This document shows positions 42,961-50,669 of a stretch of DNA of 64,000 nt, piece after piece. The notes below the pieces were generated by a model. That model was not told the origin of the DNA, did no database searches, and saw only the letters and a program-made list of their open reading frames with translations. Every line of letters starts with the position of its first letter. Position 1 is the first letter of the stretch. Location of the stretch: the NCBI GenBank assembly GCA_017792445.1, contig CP051232.1:3012001-3076000 (forward strand), in the 5' to 3' direction. The position numbers were made by a program, and so were the translations under genes. Origin of the DNA: Maritimibacter sp. (GTDB taxonomy: Bacteria; Pseudomonadota; Alphaproteobacteria; Rhodobacterales; Rhodobacteraceae).

Positions 42961-43007
42961 GCCGCGCGCTGCGGGACGGCCGCCCCGCGATCCGTTACTG
43001 CTGGGGC

Positions 43008-43517
43008 ATGACCGCATCCGACTATGATTTCCGGGCGGCGAGGCTGGACGATCTGCCCATGCTGCGCGCGTGGCAGGCGAACCCGCATGTGCGCGCGTGG
43101 TGGGAGGACGACGAGCCCTATGACGCCGCGCATCTGGAAGACCCGCGCGTTGTCCGCATGATCGTGTCTCACGCGGGGCGGCCCTTTGCCTACATTCAGG
43201 ATTACACCGTCCATGGCTGGGACGATCATCCTTTCGCGTATCTGCCCAAGGGCGCGCGGGGGATCGACCAGTACATCGGCGAACCGGAAATGGTCGGCAT
43301 CGGGCACGGGACGGCCTTCATCGGGTTGCGGATGCGGGACCTGTTCGATGCGGGCGCGCCGGTGATCTGCATAGACCCGCACCCAGACAATGCGCGGGCG
43401 ATTGCCGTCTATCGCAAGGCGGGCTTCATCCCTTCGGGACCGCCGCGCGAGACGCAGTGGGGACTTATACTTCCGATGCTGGCGCGCCGCCCGGTCAGTG
43501 AAACCGGGACGGTCTGA
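43008..43517 (+). CDS. GNAT-family acetyltransferase, AAC(6')-like
   Basis: A 169-residue N-acetyltransferase with DYDFRAARLDDLPMLRAWQA, then RPFAYIQDYTVHGWDDHPFA, the acetyl-CoA-binding turn region MVGIGHGTAFIGLRMRDLF, and ICIDPHPDNARAIAVYRKAG followed by FIPSG. The pattern is that of the aminoglycoside 6'-acetyltransferase / siderophore-acylase-like branch, but the substrate cannot be assigned. The position after a siderophore-linked gene could suggest siderophore modification (weak). Its last 23 bases overlap the end of the convergent flavoprotein gene. Confidence 0.8.
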   Translation: MTASDYDFRAARLDDLPMLRAWQANPHVRAWWEDDEPYDAAHLEDPRVVRMIVSHAGRPFAYIQDYTVHGWDDHPFAYLPKGARGIDQYIGEPEMVGIGHGTAFIGLRMRDLFDAGAPVICIDPHPDNARAIAVYRKAGFIPSGPPRETQWGLILPMLARRPVSETGTV

Positions 43518-44754
43518 ACGGCGCGGGATCGACGAAGGGCGTCTTGCCGCCCATCATCTCGGCGATCAGGCGGCCCGTCGCGGGGCCCATTGTCAGGCCC
43601 TGGTGGCCGTGGCCGAAGGCGTACCAGATGCCGTCCTTGTCCGGCGAGGGACCGATCACCGGCAGCATGTCGGGCGTGCAGGGGCGGCCGCCCATCCATG
43701 GCGCGGCGTCGGCGGCTTCGCCGATGGGGAACATGCGGCGGGCGATCTTCTCGGCTTCGGTGATCTGGATCGGGGTCTGGGGGGTGTCCAGCTTGCCGAG
43801 TTCCGCGCCGGTGGTCAGGCGGATGCCGCGTTTCATCGGGGCGATGAGGAAGCCCGTCTCAAGGTCGGCGATCCAGTTGTTCAGGGGGCGGTTGCCCTCG
43901 CCCTTGAAGTGACGGTGATAGCCGCGTTTCACGAACAGCGGCGGTTTCCATCCCAGTTTCGCGGCGACCTTGTCGGTCCAGGCGCCGGTGGCGACGACGA
44001 CCTTGTCCGTGGCGGCGATCTCGGTCCCGTTCGAGGACAGCACCCAGCGGTCGCCGGTCTTCGCGATGTCGGTGACGTCGCCGGTGACGAGTGTGCCGCC
44101 GGCCTCGACAAAGGCGCCCGCGTAGGCCGCGACCAGCTCGCCGGGATCGCGCACCGACCACGTATCGGGCCAGTGGATCGCGCCGGTGAAGCGTTCCTGC
44201 AGGTGCGGCTCAAGCGTGGCCACGTCGTCGCCCGACAGTTCCTCGTACGGCACGCCGAACCCGTCGTGGTTCTCTTTTGCATGCGCAAGGCCCCCGGCCA
44301 GCCCGGCAGGGGTGCGATACAGGTCGTACCAGCCGTCACGGCGGATCAGGTCGTCGGCCACCGGTCCGGCCCAGTCGATTTGCTGCCCGTGCTCGGTCAG
44401 CGAATGCTCGATCAGGGTGGCATAGGCCCGTGTCGCCCTGGCGTGGCGTTTGGGCGACGAGTTCCACCAGTAGCCGGCAAGTCCGCGCGCGACGCCGGGC
44501 AGGGCGGTGGCGTGATAGCGGATGTCGATGCCCCGGCGCATCAGCACCGACAGGATCTTCGACACGGAACGGGGGAAGGCGTAGGGCGCCACCGCCTCGC
44601 GCTGGATGATGCCGGCGGGACCGAAAGAGGCCCCGTTGGCGGGGCCTCCCTTGTCGATCAGCGTCACGTCCCAGCCTTTGCGGGCGAGGTGCAGGGCGCA
44701 GGAGGTTCCGACGAACCCCGCACCGATCACCGCGACAGAGCGGTCTGCTGTCAT
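43495..44754 (-). CDS. FAD-dependent oxidoreductase, D-amino-acid dehydrogenase (DadA) family
   Basis: A 419-residue flavoprotein. The FAD Rossmann motif VAVIGAGFVGTSCALHLARK is at the N-terminus. The DAO-family body has RSVSKILSVLMRRG, LEPHLQERFTGAIHWPDTW, VVVATGAWTDKVAAKLGW and the terminal FAD-contact segment GIWYAFGHGHQGLTMGPATG. It would oxidise an amine or D-amino acid and pass electrons to quinone or oxygen. It is last in the eight-gene catabolic run starting with the binding protein; it starts 14 bases after the GMC dehydrogenase stop, at ATG 44754. Confidence 0.87.
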   Translation of the reverse strand: MTADRSVAVIGAGFVGTSCALHLARKGWDVTLIDKGGPANGASFGPAGIIQREAVAPYAFPRSVSKILSVLMRRGIDIRYHATALPGVARGLAGYWWNSSPKRHARATRAYATLIEHSLTEHGQQIDWAGPVADDLIRRDGWYDLYRTPAGLAGGLAHAKENHDGFGVPYEELSGDDVATLEPHLQERFTGAIHWPDTWSVRDPGELVAAYAGAFVEAGGTLVTGDVTDIAKTGDRWVLSSNGTEIAATDKVVVATGAWTDKVAAKLGWKPPLFVKRGYHRHFKGEGNRPLNNWIADLETGFLIAPMKRGIRLTTGAELGKLDTPQTPIQITEAEKIARRMFPIGEAADAAPWMGGRPCTPDMLPVIGPSPDKDGIWYAFGHGHQGLTMGPATGRLIAEMMGGKTPFVDPAPFRPSRFH

Positions 44755-44768
44755 GGTCTTTCCGTCTT

Positions 44769-46391
44769 TCAGGCGGCCAGCGTCCGCTCGGTTGTGGTGA
44801 GATCGACGAAGTTGTCGCGGATGTACTCCGCGGCCCGCAGCGCCAGCGCCGAGATCGTCGGCGTCGGGTTCACCACGCCGCCGGTCGCCAGCACCGAGCC
44901 GTCCACGATGAACATATTTGGCACGTCCCAGGACTGGTGCCAGCCATTGACCACCGAGGTCGCGGGGTCGTCGCCCATTCGGCAGGTGCCGATCATGTGC
45001 CACGCCGGGGTGCGATAGACCCCGTCCGCGTCGCGGTAGTCGTTCAGCTGGATGTCGAAGGCGCCGCAGGCTTCTCCGAGGTCCTGAAGACGATCCAGCA
45101 TGTAGTTCATCATGCGCTTGTCGTTCTCGCCGGGTTCATAGTGCATCTTGACCACGGGGATGCCGTCCTCGTCGGTCTCGGTGGGATCGAGATACACCCG
45201 GTTTTCCGGGTTGGGAAGGTCGTCGCCGATGGCGAACAGGCCGATCGAGTGGCCGAACCGCTTCTCCATCCACGTGTGGTGGTCCTTGCCCCATGGCGCC
45301 TTGGTGCCGCTCATCCAGCCGGTCGCCATCTCGCCCGCCGAAGGGGCCGAGGTCGTGCAGTTGAAGTTGAACCCGTTGACGAACCCGCGCGAGGTGTCGG
45401 TCTCGGCGAACTCGCGGCCCAGGACCGAGGCGACATAGCCCATCTGGCCATCGACCTGCTCGTCCACCCAGATCTGCGCCGAGACAAGGGTGTGGTGCAG
45501 CAGGTTGCGGCCCACCATGTCGGACGAGTTGCCGATGCCCGACGCCAGCAGCAGGCGCGGGGTGCCGACGCCGTTGGCGGCGACGATGACGATCTTGGCC
45601 TTCGTCTCGACGATCTCGCCGGTGACGCGGTTTTTCCAGCGCGCGCCGGTGGCGCGGCCGTCCGGGCCGGTCAGGATCTTCAGCACGCGGGCGTGGGTCT
45701 GAAGCTCGGCGCCCGCTTCCAGCGCCTTGGGCCAGACCGACTGCGAGTAGATCGACATCGAGCCGCGCGGGCAACCGTTGCACAGGCCGCAGTTGTTGCA
45801 GGCCGGGCGGCCGTCATAGTCTTCCGAGATCACGCCGGCCTCGGCGGGCCACCAGTGCCACCCCAGCTTGTCGAAGCCTTCCGACAGCTTCTTCGCCGCC
45901 TTGGTGAACGGAAGCGGGCCGGTCGGGCATTCGGGGCGCGGCGGCATCGCCGGGTCGCCGGTCAGGCCCGAGGTGCCGAGGATGGCGTCGACGCGTTCGT
46001 AGAACGGAGCGACGTCTTCATAGGCGATGGGCCAGTTCGGCTGCATCCCGTGCTCGTCGCCCTTGCGGAAATCCGACGGACGATAGCGCGGCCAGATCGC
46101 GCCATAGGCGTTGGTCGATCCGCCCACCGCGTTCCACATCAGCGGCTGGCTGCTGTCGGTGCCCATCATGTAGTCGTCGGGATGGTCGCGCCGGGTGATG
46201 TCCGGGTTCCAGTTCGTCGCGCGCTGCCACGCCCAGTTGGTGTGGGTGTGGGCGAACTCGTTCTTCTCGACCCAGCCGCCCTGTTCAAGGCACAGCACGT
46301 CCAGCCCGGCCTGCGCCAGCACCATGGTCGACAGGGCGCCGGTCGCGCCCGAGCCGATGACGAGGACGTCGCGTTCTTTGTCGGCGGTCAT
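44769..46391 (-). CDS. GMC-family FAD dehydrogenase, large subunit with a cysteine cluster
   Basis: A 540-residue GMC oxidoreductase. The N-terminal FAD motif DVLVIGSGATGALSTMVLAQ and the second segment MWNAVGGSTNAYGAIWPRYR are followed by CNNCGLCNGCPRG (Cys198, 201, 204, 207). This resembles the iron-sulfur motif of the catalytic subunit of three-subunit glucose/gluconate dehydrogenases. The C-terminus has AWHMIGTCRMGDD and VDGSVLATGGVVNPTPTISA. It would oxidise an alcohol or aldehyde hydrate, with electrons leaving through the cluster. The start overlaps the small-subunit stop by four bases. Confidence 0.88.
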   Translation of the reverse strand: MTADKERDVLVIGSGATGALSTMVLAQAGLDVLCLEQGGWVEKNEFAHTHTNWAWQRATNWNPDITRRDHPDDYMMGTDSSQPLMWNAVGGSTNAYGAIWPRYRPSDFRKGDEHGMQPNWPIAYEDVAPFYERVDAILGTSGLTGDPAMPPRPECPTGPLPFTKAAKKLSEGFDKLGWHWWPAEAGVISEDYDGRPACNNCGLCNGCPRGSMSIYSQSVWPKALEAGAELQTHARVLKILTGPDGRATGARWKNRVTGEIVETKAKIVIVAANGVGTPRLLLASGIGNSSDMVGRNLLHHTLVSAQIWVDEQVDGQMGYVASVLGREFAETDTSRGFVNGFNFNCTTSAPSAGEMATGWMSGTKAPWGKDHHTWMEKRFGHSIGLFAIGDDLPNPENRVYLDPTETDEDGIPVVKMHYEPGENDKRMMNYMLDRLQDLGEACGAFDIQLNDYRDADGVYRTPAWHMIGTCRMGDDPATSVVNGWHQSWDVPNMFIVDGSVLATGGVVNPTPTISALALRAAEYIRDNFVDLTTTERTLAA

Positions 46392-46927
46392 CGCTGAAGC
46401 CCCCATTTGTCGGTTTTCACGGTGTCGAGGTTCAGGCCGGACGTGTCGACCGGCGCGACCTGATCGGTCGGGATGTAGCGGCCCCGGTTGTGGCGCGGGG
46501 TCTGGGTGGCCCGGTCGAACCTGGGCAGGTCATAGCCCGATACGTGCGGCAGGATCTTGTAGGGCGTGCCCGCGGCGTCGATCAGCGTCACGACGATCGG
46601 GCTTTCATAGTAGGCCTGAAATGCCGCGTCGCGCAGCCAGCCGAAGCGGGCCGGTTCGTTCGCTTCCATCGACTTCACCGCCTCGACCCGCGCGTCCGGG
46701 TCCATGCCGTCGAACGGCGCGCCGATCCGGTCCAGCGTCTCGGCCAGCGCCATCAGCGCCTGCTCGCCATTCTGCTCGATCAGGCGTTCCACCAGCGGGA
46801 ACTGCACGCCGATCGTAGCGCCCGACGGCCAGCCGTCGCCGCCCGGCAGAAGCTCGTCGACGAAGGCGGCGACGGACGGGGCCAGCTTGGCAAGCAACGC
46901 GCCCTTCTTTGCGTCCTGTAGTGTCAT
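46388..46927 (-). CDS. Gluconate 2-dehydrogenase subunit 3 family protein (GMC small subunit)
   Basis: A 179-residue partner of the adjacent GMC dehydrogenase. It shows the subunit-3 pattern: VAAFVDELLPGGDGWPSGAT near the N-terminus, an all-helical middle with RFGWLRDAAFQAYYESPIVV, and the terminal YKILPHVSGYDLPRFDRATQ. In related enzymes this subunit carries a Tat signal and takes the catalytic subunit to the periplasm. Here the N-terminus (MTLQDAKKGALLAKLAPSVA) has no twin-arginine motif, so the complex may stay in the cytoplasm. Confidence 0.85.
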   Translation of the reverse strand: MTLQDAKKGALLAKLAPSVAAFVDELLPGGDGWPSGATIGVQFPLVERLIEQNGEQALMALAETLDRIGAPFDGMDPDARVEAVKSMEANEPARFGWLRDAAFQAYYESPIVVTLIDAAGTPYKILPHVSGYDLPRFDRATQTPRHNRGRYIPTDQVAPVDTSGLNLDTVKTDKWGLQR

Positions 46928-46949
46928 CTTCCGTTTCCTTTTCCGGGAC

Positions 46950-48440
46950 TTAACCGAAATGGGGTATGGGAACCGAGACCATGCGGATCTCGGTCATCGC
47001 TTCAAGAGTGTGCTTGCCGCCGATCCGGCCGATGCCCGACTTGGTGCCGGACCCGCCGCCGAACGGCATGTGGATTTCCCAGTAGGTCGTGCCCTCGTTG
47101 ATGTTCACGATCCCGGCGGAGAGTTCGCCGGACATCGCCATCGCGGTTTCGAGGTCTTTCGAGAAGATCGACATGGACAGCCCGTACTCGGTGTCCTTTG
47201 CCACCCGCATCAGTTCCGCGTCGTCGCCAAGGGCGATCACGGGAACCACGGGACCGAAGGTTTCCTCGCGGGCGATCCGCATCCCGGGCGTCACGCCGCC
47301 CAGCACGGTTGGCGCGTAGAACAGGTCGCTGCCCGCATCGGGCAGGGCGCTGCCGCCCGCCAGCACGCGGGCGCCGTCGGCGATGGCTTCGGACACGTGC
47401 TCGGCCACCTTGGCCGCGACGGCGGCGTTGTTGAGCGGCCCCATCGTCGTGCCCTGATGCATCGGATCACCGACGACCTGTGCCCTGGCGAGTTCGGCGA
47501 TCTTCTCGGCCAGCGGCGTGGCGACGTCCTCGTGCGCCAGCACGCGGCCGGTGGCGGCGCAGATCTGGCCCGCGTTGCCGAAAGCCCCGCCCGCCGCCGC
47601 TTCGGCGGCCTTGTCGAGATCGGCGTCGGCGCGCACGATCATCGGGCCGTTGCCACCCAGTTCCAGCATCATCGGCTTGCCTGCGCCGCGTTCCGCGATG
47701 CGCTTGCCGGTGGCCGCCGAACCGGTGAAGCCGATGGCCTGCGTGCCGGGGTTCACGACGATTTCGTCACCGACGGTCGCGCCTTCGCCCAGCACAAGGT
47801 TTATCAGCCCCTCGGGTAGCCCGCCCTCGGCCAGCACCCGCATGAAGGCCACCGCGACAAGCGAGGTGGTGGGTGCGGGCACCCAGACCACAGTGTTGCC
47901 GGTGGCGATGGCGGGGGCGAGGTATTCGGTCGGGATGTTGACGGGGAAATTCCACGGGGTGATGACCGCGTAGACCCCGCGCGGAAAGCGGCGGGTGATG
48001 ACCTGACGGCCCGGCGTCTCGCCCGGGATCGTCTCGCCGGTCATGTACTTGACCAGTTCCGCATTCATGCGGAAGCCGTCGGCGGCCTTGCCGACCTCGC
48101 CCATGGACTGCGCCAGCGGTTTGCCCTGTTCCATCGACAGGATGCGGGCGAGGTCTTCGAGATTGGCGTCGATCGCATCCGCCAGCTTCACGCACAGCGC
48201 GGCGCGGTTCCACAGCGGCACCTTCGCCCAGGCGGGCTGTGCCGCGTTGGCGGCGGCGATGGCGCGCCGGGCGGTCTCGCGGCTGCTTTTCGGCAGATGC
48301 GCGAGGGTCTCGCCGGTCGCGGGGTTCACCACCGGAAAGGTTTCGCTTTCCGCGTTGTCCCACGCCCCGGCGATGAAGTTCGCGGGGTCGCGGGCGAGGG
48401 CGGGCAGGTCCGCCGCCGTGATTTTTGCCTGTTCGTTCAT
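46950..48440 (-). CDS. NAD(P)-dependent aldehyde dehydrogenase (succinate-semialdehyde/lactaldehyde type)
   Basis: A 496-residue aldehyde dehydrogenase. Motifs: VYAVITPWNFPVNIPTEYLA (cofactor fold), GFTGSAATGKRIAER, the general base Glu in MLELGGNGPMIV, the nucleophile Cys in GNAGQICAATGRVLAHE and EETFGPVVPVIAL near the C-terminus. It would convert the aldehyde formed by the GMC or FAD enzymes to an acid. The usual substrates of close relatives are short semialdehydes. The start overlaps the stop of the amidohydrolase gene (ATGA). Confidence 0.9.
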   Translation of the reverse strand: MNEQAKITAADLPALARDPANFIAGAWDNAESETFPVVNPATGETLAHLPKSSRETARRAIAAANAAQPAWAKVPLWNRAALCVKLADAIDANLEDLARILSMEQGKPLAQSMGEVGKAADGFRMNAELVKYMTGETIPGETPGRQVITRRFPRGVYAVITPWNFPVNIPTEYLAPAIATGNTVVWVPAPTTSLVAVAFMRVLAEGGLPEGLINLVLGEGATVGDEIVVNPGTQAIGFTGSAATGKRIAERGAGKPMMLELGGNGPMIVRADADLDKAAEAAAGGAFGNAGQICAATGRVLAHEDVATPLAEKIAELARAQVVGDPMHQGTTMGPLNNAAVAAKVAEHVSEAIADGARVLAGGSALPDAGSDLFYAPTVLGGVTPGMRIAREETFGPVVPVIALGDDAELMRVAKDTEYGLSMSIFSKDLETAMAMSGELSAGIVNINEGTTYWEIHMPFGGGSGTKSGIGRIGGKHTLEAMTEIRMVSVPIPHFG

Positions 48441-49588
48441 GCCACGACCTTTCCGGCCTGCTGGAACCACTTGCCGCCGATCACGCAGCCTTCGGCGAAC
48501 AGGCGTTCGTCGACGGTCACGATCTCGCCCAGCACATCTTCAAGATCGAAGCTGCCCTTCTTCATCGACAGCACCGAGACGTCGCCCGGGGTGCCCGGCT
48601 TCAGCGAGCCAAGCTCGGGGCGGCGGATCGCGTTGGCGGGGGTCTCGGTCGACGAGCGGATGATGTCGGACAGGCTCATGCCCAGCGGCAGGAACTTGGT
48701 CAGCGAGGTCACCTGGTCATAGGCCGGGCCCTCGATACACAGCGCATGGACGTCGGACGAGATCACGTCGGGCGGGAAGTTGTTGGCCATCATACCGCGC
48801 GCCGTATCCCAGCCGAACGAGCCCATGCCGTGACCGATGTCGAAGATAACGCCGCGCTCGCGGGCGGTCAGAACGGCAGGTTTCACCAGTCCGTCGCCGG
48901 TCAGCGGCGAGTTCGGGAAGGGGCGGAAACAGTGGGTCAGCACGTCGCCGGGGCGCAGCATGTCCACGACCGCCTCATACGAGGGGGGCGGTTCGTCGAT
49001 GTGGCACATCAGCGGCAGGCCGGTCTCGTCCGCCACCTGCAGCGCGATCACCAGCGGGTCGATGCCCGAGGGACCCGAGGCATGTTTGCCGATACGGACC
49101 TTGATGCCGATGATGTTCTCGGGATCGGACTTGGCGACCGCCACCGCTTCGCGCGGGGCCATCAGCCGCCAGTCGTGGCTTTCGCCGACCATGATATTCT
49201 TCGAGAAGGCGAAGATGCCCGCGAACGAGACGTGAAGGTACACGAGGATCCGCGCGGTCGCGGGCTCGATCACGTGTTTCTTGAAACCGGGATAGTTGCC
49301 GGGACCGGCGCTTCCGGTGTCGACGGCGGTGGTCACGGCCGATGTCTTGGCGAACAGGTCCGCGTCGATCCCCAGCGAGGTGCCGCCCCAGTAGACGTGG
49401 GTGTGCAGGTCGATCAGGCCGGGCGTGACGATCAGGCCGGACAGGTCCGAGACCTCCTTCGCGTCGCCGCCAAGGTCGGGGCCGATGGCCGCCACCTTGC
49501 CGTCCTTAAGCGCAACGTCCTGCACGCCGTCGATCCCCTGAGCGGGGTCGATCACGTGCCCGTTGCGAAGGAGAAGGTCGAAACTCAT
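48437..49588 (-). CDS. Amidohydrolase/deacetylase family metallohydrolase
   Basis: A 383-residue amidohydrolase-superfamily enzyme. Metal ligands: HTH in GLIDLHTHVYWGG, a lysine in IIGIKVRIGKHASG (position of the bridging carboxylated Lys), His in LMCHIDEPPPSYEAV, His in VLTHCFRPF and the catalytic Asp in ISSDVHALCIEG. The N-terminal strand set (LLLRNGHVIDPAQGIDG) is typical. A characterised relative from Agrobacterium cleaves N-acetyl-D-amino acids and acetyl-(R)-mandelate, so deacetylation of an imported compound is plausible. It follows the ABC transporter genes. Confidence 0.87.
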   Translation of the reverse strand: MSFDLLLRNGHVIDPAQGIDGVQDVALKDGKVAAIGPDLGGDAKEVSDLSGLIVTPGLIDLHTHVYWGGTSLGIDADLFAKTSAVTTAVDTGSAGPGNYPGFKKHVIEPATARILVYLHVSFAGIFAFSKNIMVGESHDWRLMAPREAVAVAKSDPENIIGIKVRIGKHASGPSGIDPLVIALQVADETGLPLMCHIDEPPPSYEAVVDMLRPGDVLTHCFRPFPNSPLTGDGLVKPAVLTARERGVIFDIGHGMGSFGWDTARGMMANNFPPDVISSDVHALCIEGPAYDQVTSLTKFLPLGMSLSDIIRSSTETPANAIRRPELGSLKPGTPGDVSVLSMKKGSFDLEDVLGEIVTVDERLFAEGCVIGGKWFQQAGKVVA

Positions 49589-49656
49589 ACAATGTTCCTT
49601 TTCGTTGTCTTCGTTCGCGGCGGCTGTTGGGCCGTCGCCTGTCCCTTTGCTGTCGG

Positions 49657-50658
49657 TCAGAGCGCCACGCCGCTGTCGCTGTCGAAGCGATAGACGCGGT
49701 GCGACGGTGCGGTGAGCTTGACCTGTGATCCCTGGCCCAGCCCGTCGATCTCGTTCGCGGTCGCCTTGATCATCTGCCCGTTCACCATCACGTCGAGGAA
49801 GTAATGCGGGCCGGCGGGCTCGATCAGCGCGACGTTGCCGGTGACCGCATAGGCGTCCGGCGCGTCCGCTGCATTGGCGGGGGTCAGATCCTGCGGGCGC
49901 AGGCCCATCAGCACCTTGCCGTCGGAGGCCGGCAGCAGGTTCATCTTGGGCGAGCCGATGAACTCGGCCACGAAGCGGTTGGCCGGGTTGCGGTAGACCT
50001 CCATCGGTTCGGCGAACTGCTGGAGATACCCGTTCGACAGCACCGCGATGCGGTCCGACATCACCATTGCCTCTTCCTGGTCGTGGGTGACGAACAGGAC
50101 GGTCAGGCCAAGGTCGCGCGCCAGCCGCTTGATCTCGGTCCGCATGTGGACCCTAAGCGAAGCGTCGAGGTTCGACAGCGGCTCGTCCATCAGCAGCGCG
50201 GCGGGGTTGCGCACGATGGCGCGCCCTACGGCGACGCGCTGGCGCTGCCCGCCCGACAGGTCCGAAGGCGCGCGGTCCAGCAGGGCGGACAGGCCCAGCG
50301 TCTCGGCCGCCCACTTGACCTGCGCCTCTATGGTCGAGCTGTCGACCTTCAGGCGCTTCAGCGGGAAGGCGATGTTCTCGCGCACCGACATATGCGGGTA
50401 AAGCGCGTAGTCCTGAAACACGAGAGCGATGTTGCGGTCGCGCGAGCTGCGCTGCGCCATGTCGGTGCCGTCGAACCGGATCTGGCCTTCGCTGATCGGC
50501 TCGAGCCCGGCGACGCAGAACAGCAGCGTGGACTTGCCGCAGCCCGAGGGCCCGAGAAGCGACACGAACTCTCCCTCGCGGATGTCGAGGTTCAGGCCAT
50601 GCAGGACGCGGGTGGTGCCGTAGTCCTTGATGACGTTGTCGATGGTGATGGAAGCCAT
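49657..50658 (-). CDS. ABC transporter ATP-binding protein, MalK/UgpC type
   Basis: A 333-residue ATPase for a carbohydrate-type importer: Walker A LLGPSGCGKSTLLFCVAGLE, Q-loop VFQDYALYPHMSVRENIAFP, signature LSGGQRQRVAVGRAIVRNP, Walker B LLMDEPLSNLDASLR, switch FVTHDQEEAMVMSD. A C-terminal regulatory/TOBE part follows (GLRPQDLTPANAADAP). It is 11 bases from the fused permease gene and serves that importer. Confidence 0.93.
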   Translation of the reverse strand: MASITIDNVIKDYGTTRVLHGLNLDIREGEFVSLLGPSGCGKSTLLFCVAGLEPISEGQIRFDGTDMAQRSSRDRNIALVFQDYALYPHMSVRENIAFPLKRLKVDSSTIEAQVKWAAETLGLSALLDRAPSDLSGGQRQRVAVGRAIVRNPAALLMDEPLSNLDASLRVHMRTEIKRLARDLGLTVLFVTHDQEEAMVMSDRIAVLSNGYLQQFAEPMEVYRNPANRFVAEFIGSPKMNLLPASDGKVLMGLRPQDLTPANAADAPDAYAVTGNVALIEPAGPHYFLDVMVNGQMIKATANEIDGLGQGSQVKLTAPSHRVYRFDSDSGVAL

Positions 50659-50669
50659 TGGACTACTCC

